From an uncultured Prevotellaceae bacterium (lineage in GTDB: Bacteria > Bacteroidota > Bacteroidia > Bacteroidales > Bacteroidaceae), in the NCBI GenBank assembly GCA_946406585.1, contig CAMJLI010000121.1, positions 1 to 6,303 on the forward strand: a DNA stretch of 6,303 bases. Direction: 5' to 3'. Position 1 is the stretch's first letter; every line of letters starts with the position of its first letter. Under the pieces are notes generated by a model. It ran no database searches and was not told the DNA's origin. It worked only from the letters and a program-made list of their open reading frames with translations. The position numbers and the translations under genes were made by a program. This document shows, in pieces, positions 5,945-6,303 of this stretch.

Positions 5945-6303
5945 TTCCAAAAGACGGGTGTGACATCAGTGAAGTCATCCCCAGAAGCTCGTTTGTACAG
6001 CCTCTGGTTTGTTGTGCAGTCCTTAAGACATCCGAGATGTGCTATATACGGTCCAACCTTTATATAATCGAAATCAGATTTCCTCACGGTACGCGGCACC
6101 CTCTGCCTTCCGCTATACCATGCCACCTTGTATTCTGGATGTTCCCTATGTACATAGCGTGCCAAAGCGTTCACGTATACCGGGTCGGCATCGCCCCCCA
6201 TGAAAGCGATGCACGTGATGTCTTCACCATATTGCCTTATCATCTGATGCAACTCCATGGTTGTCAGCGGGGTTCCTATATCTTCCCAAAGATACTTGCT
6301 GTG
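5941..6303 (-). CDS. nrdG: Anaerobic ribonucleoside-triphosphate reductase activating protein, 3' part
   Basis: The frame is open from the right edge to TGA at 5941: 120 residues, with the 5' part off the window. NrdG is a cytoplasmic radical-SAM enzyme that uses a 4Fe-4S cluster and S-adenosylmethionine to install the glycyl radical on NrdD, allowing deoxynucleotide synthesis without oxygen. The first visible residues, HSKYLWEDIG, match the segment directly after the last cysteine of the CX3CX2C motif, so the cluster cysteines lie just outside. Further family marks are the FMGGDADP stretch (34-41, SAM-binding region), AWYSGR (61-66), YIKVGPYIAHLG (80-91) and TTNQRLYKR (97-105) near the C-terminus. 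A full-length family member has about 155-160 residues, so roughly 35-40 are missing. nrdD is expected upstream, beyond the right edge. The gene overlaps the luxR-type gene by 4 bases (ATGA), indicating one transcript and coupled translation. Confidence 0.93.
   Translation of the reverse strand, partial: HSKYLWEDIGTPLTTMELHQMIRQYGEDITCIAFMGGDADPVYVNALARYVHREHPEYKVAWYSGRQRVPRTVRKSDFDYIKVGPYIAHLGCLKDCTTNQRLYKRASGDDFTDVTPVFWK

Noticed and set aside
5948..5950. TTG as the start codon of the LuxR-type gene
   Set aside because: The ATG two codons downstream forms the ATGA overlap with the nrdG stop and is the better start. The TTG would add only two residues.
6287..6294. TATCTTTG on the minus strand inside nrdG, matching the -7 promoter consensus
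   Set aside because: It encodes the Y-L-W of the conserved HSKYLW segment, so codon constraint explains it. The -33 position lies beyond the window edge and cannot be checked.

Overview
The window looks like a piece of a Bacteroidales chromosome, most likely Prevotella or a close relative. Four things point there: large secreted multidomain proteins built from choice-of-anchor J (cleaved-adhesin-like) domains, one with a type IX secretion (T9SS) C-terminal sorting tail; a textbook Bacteroidetes sigma-ABfr promoter (TTTG-N19-TAnnTTTG); start codons in A/T-rich context without Shine-Dalgarno sequences; and a Bacteroidetes-type NrdG. The genus is an inference. All four genes lie on the minus strand, so the biological reading order runs from the right edge to the left.

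Right end (6303 to 5354): the 3' part of nrdG, the radical-SAM activase of anaerobic ribonucleotide reductase, is cut by the window edge just after the expected iron-sulfur cysteine motif. Its stop codon overlaps the ATG of a small LuxR-type regulator (ATGA). The regulator has a degenerate receiver-like N-terminus and a canonical LuxR DNA-binding domain. The two genes are probably one translationally coupled unit.

Intergenic region (5353 to 5007, 347 bases): it holds a weak AT-rich hairpin that may end the nrdG-luxR transcript, a consensus promoter, and a leader of about 220 bases with a small GC-richer hairpin.

Centre and left (5006 to 1): a complete 1123-residue secreted protein with four choice-of-anchor J domains, two Ig-like ASH-type domains, one FN3-like domain and a T9SS sorting tail. 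A 12-bp hairpin with a U-tract follows it. After a 96-base gap (1539-1634) comes a second secreted protein, cut by the left edge, made of carboxypeptidase-regulatory-like, choice-of-anchor J and FN3-like modules. No promoter is visible between the two, so they may form one operon with a partial terminator between them.

No RNA genes, CRISPR arrays, insertion sequences or defence genes were seen. The most interesting points are the mirror-like domain layout of the 1123-residue protein, the hairpin between the two adhesin-like genes, the long leader, and the coupling of a phosphorylation-pocket-poor LuxR regulator to nrdG. I see no clear evidence of a wholly new system.
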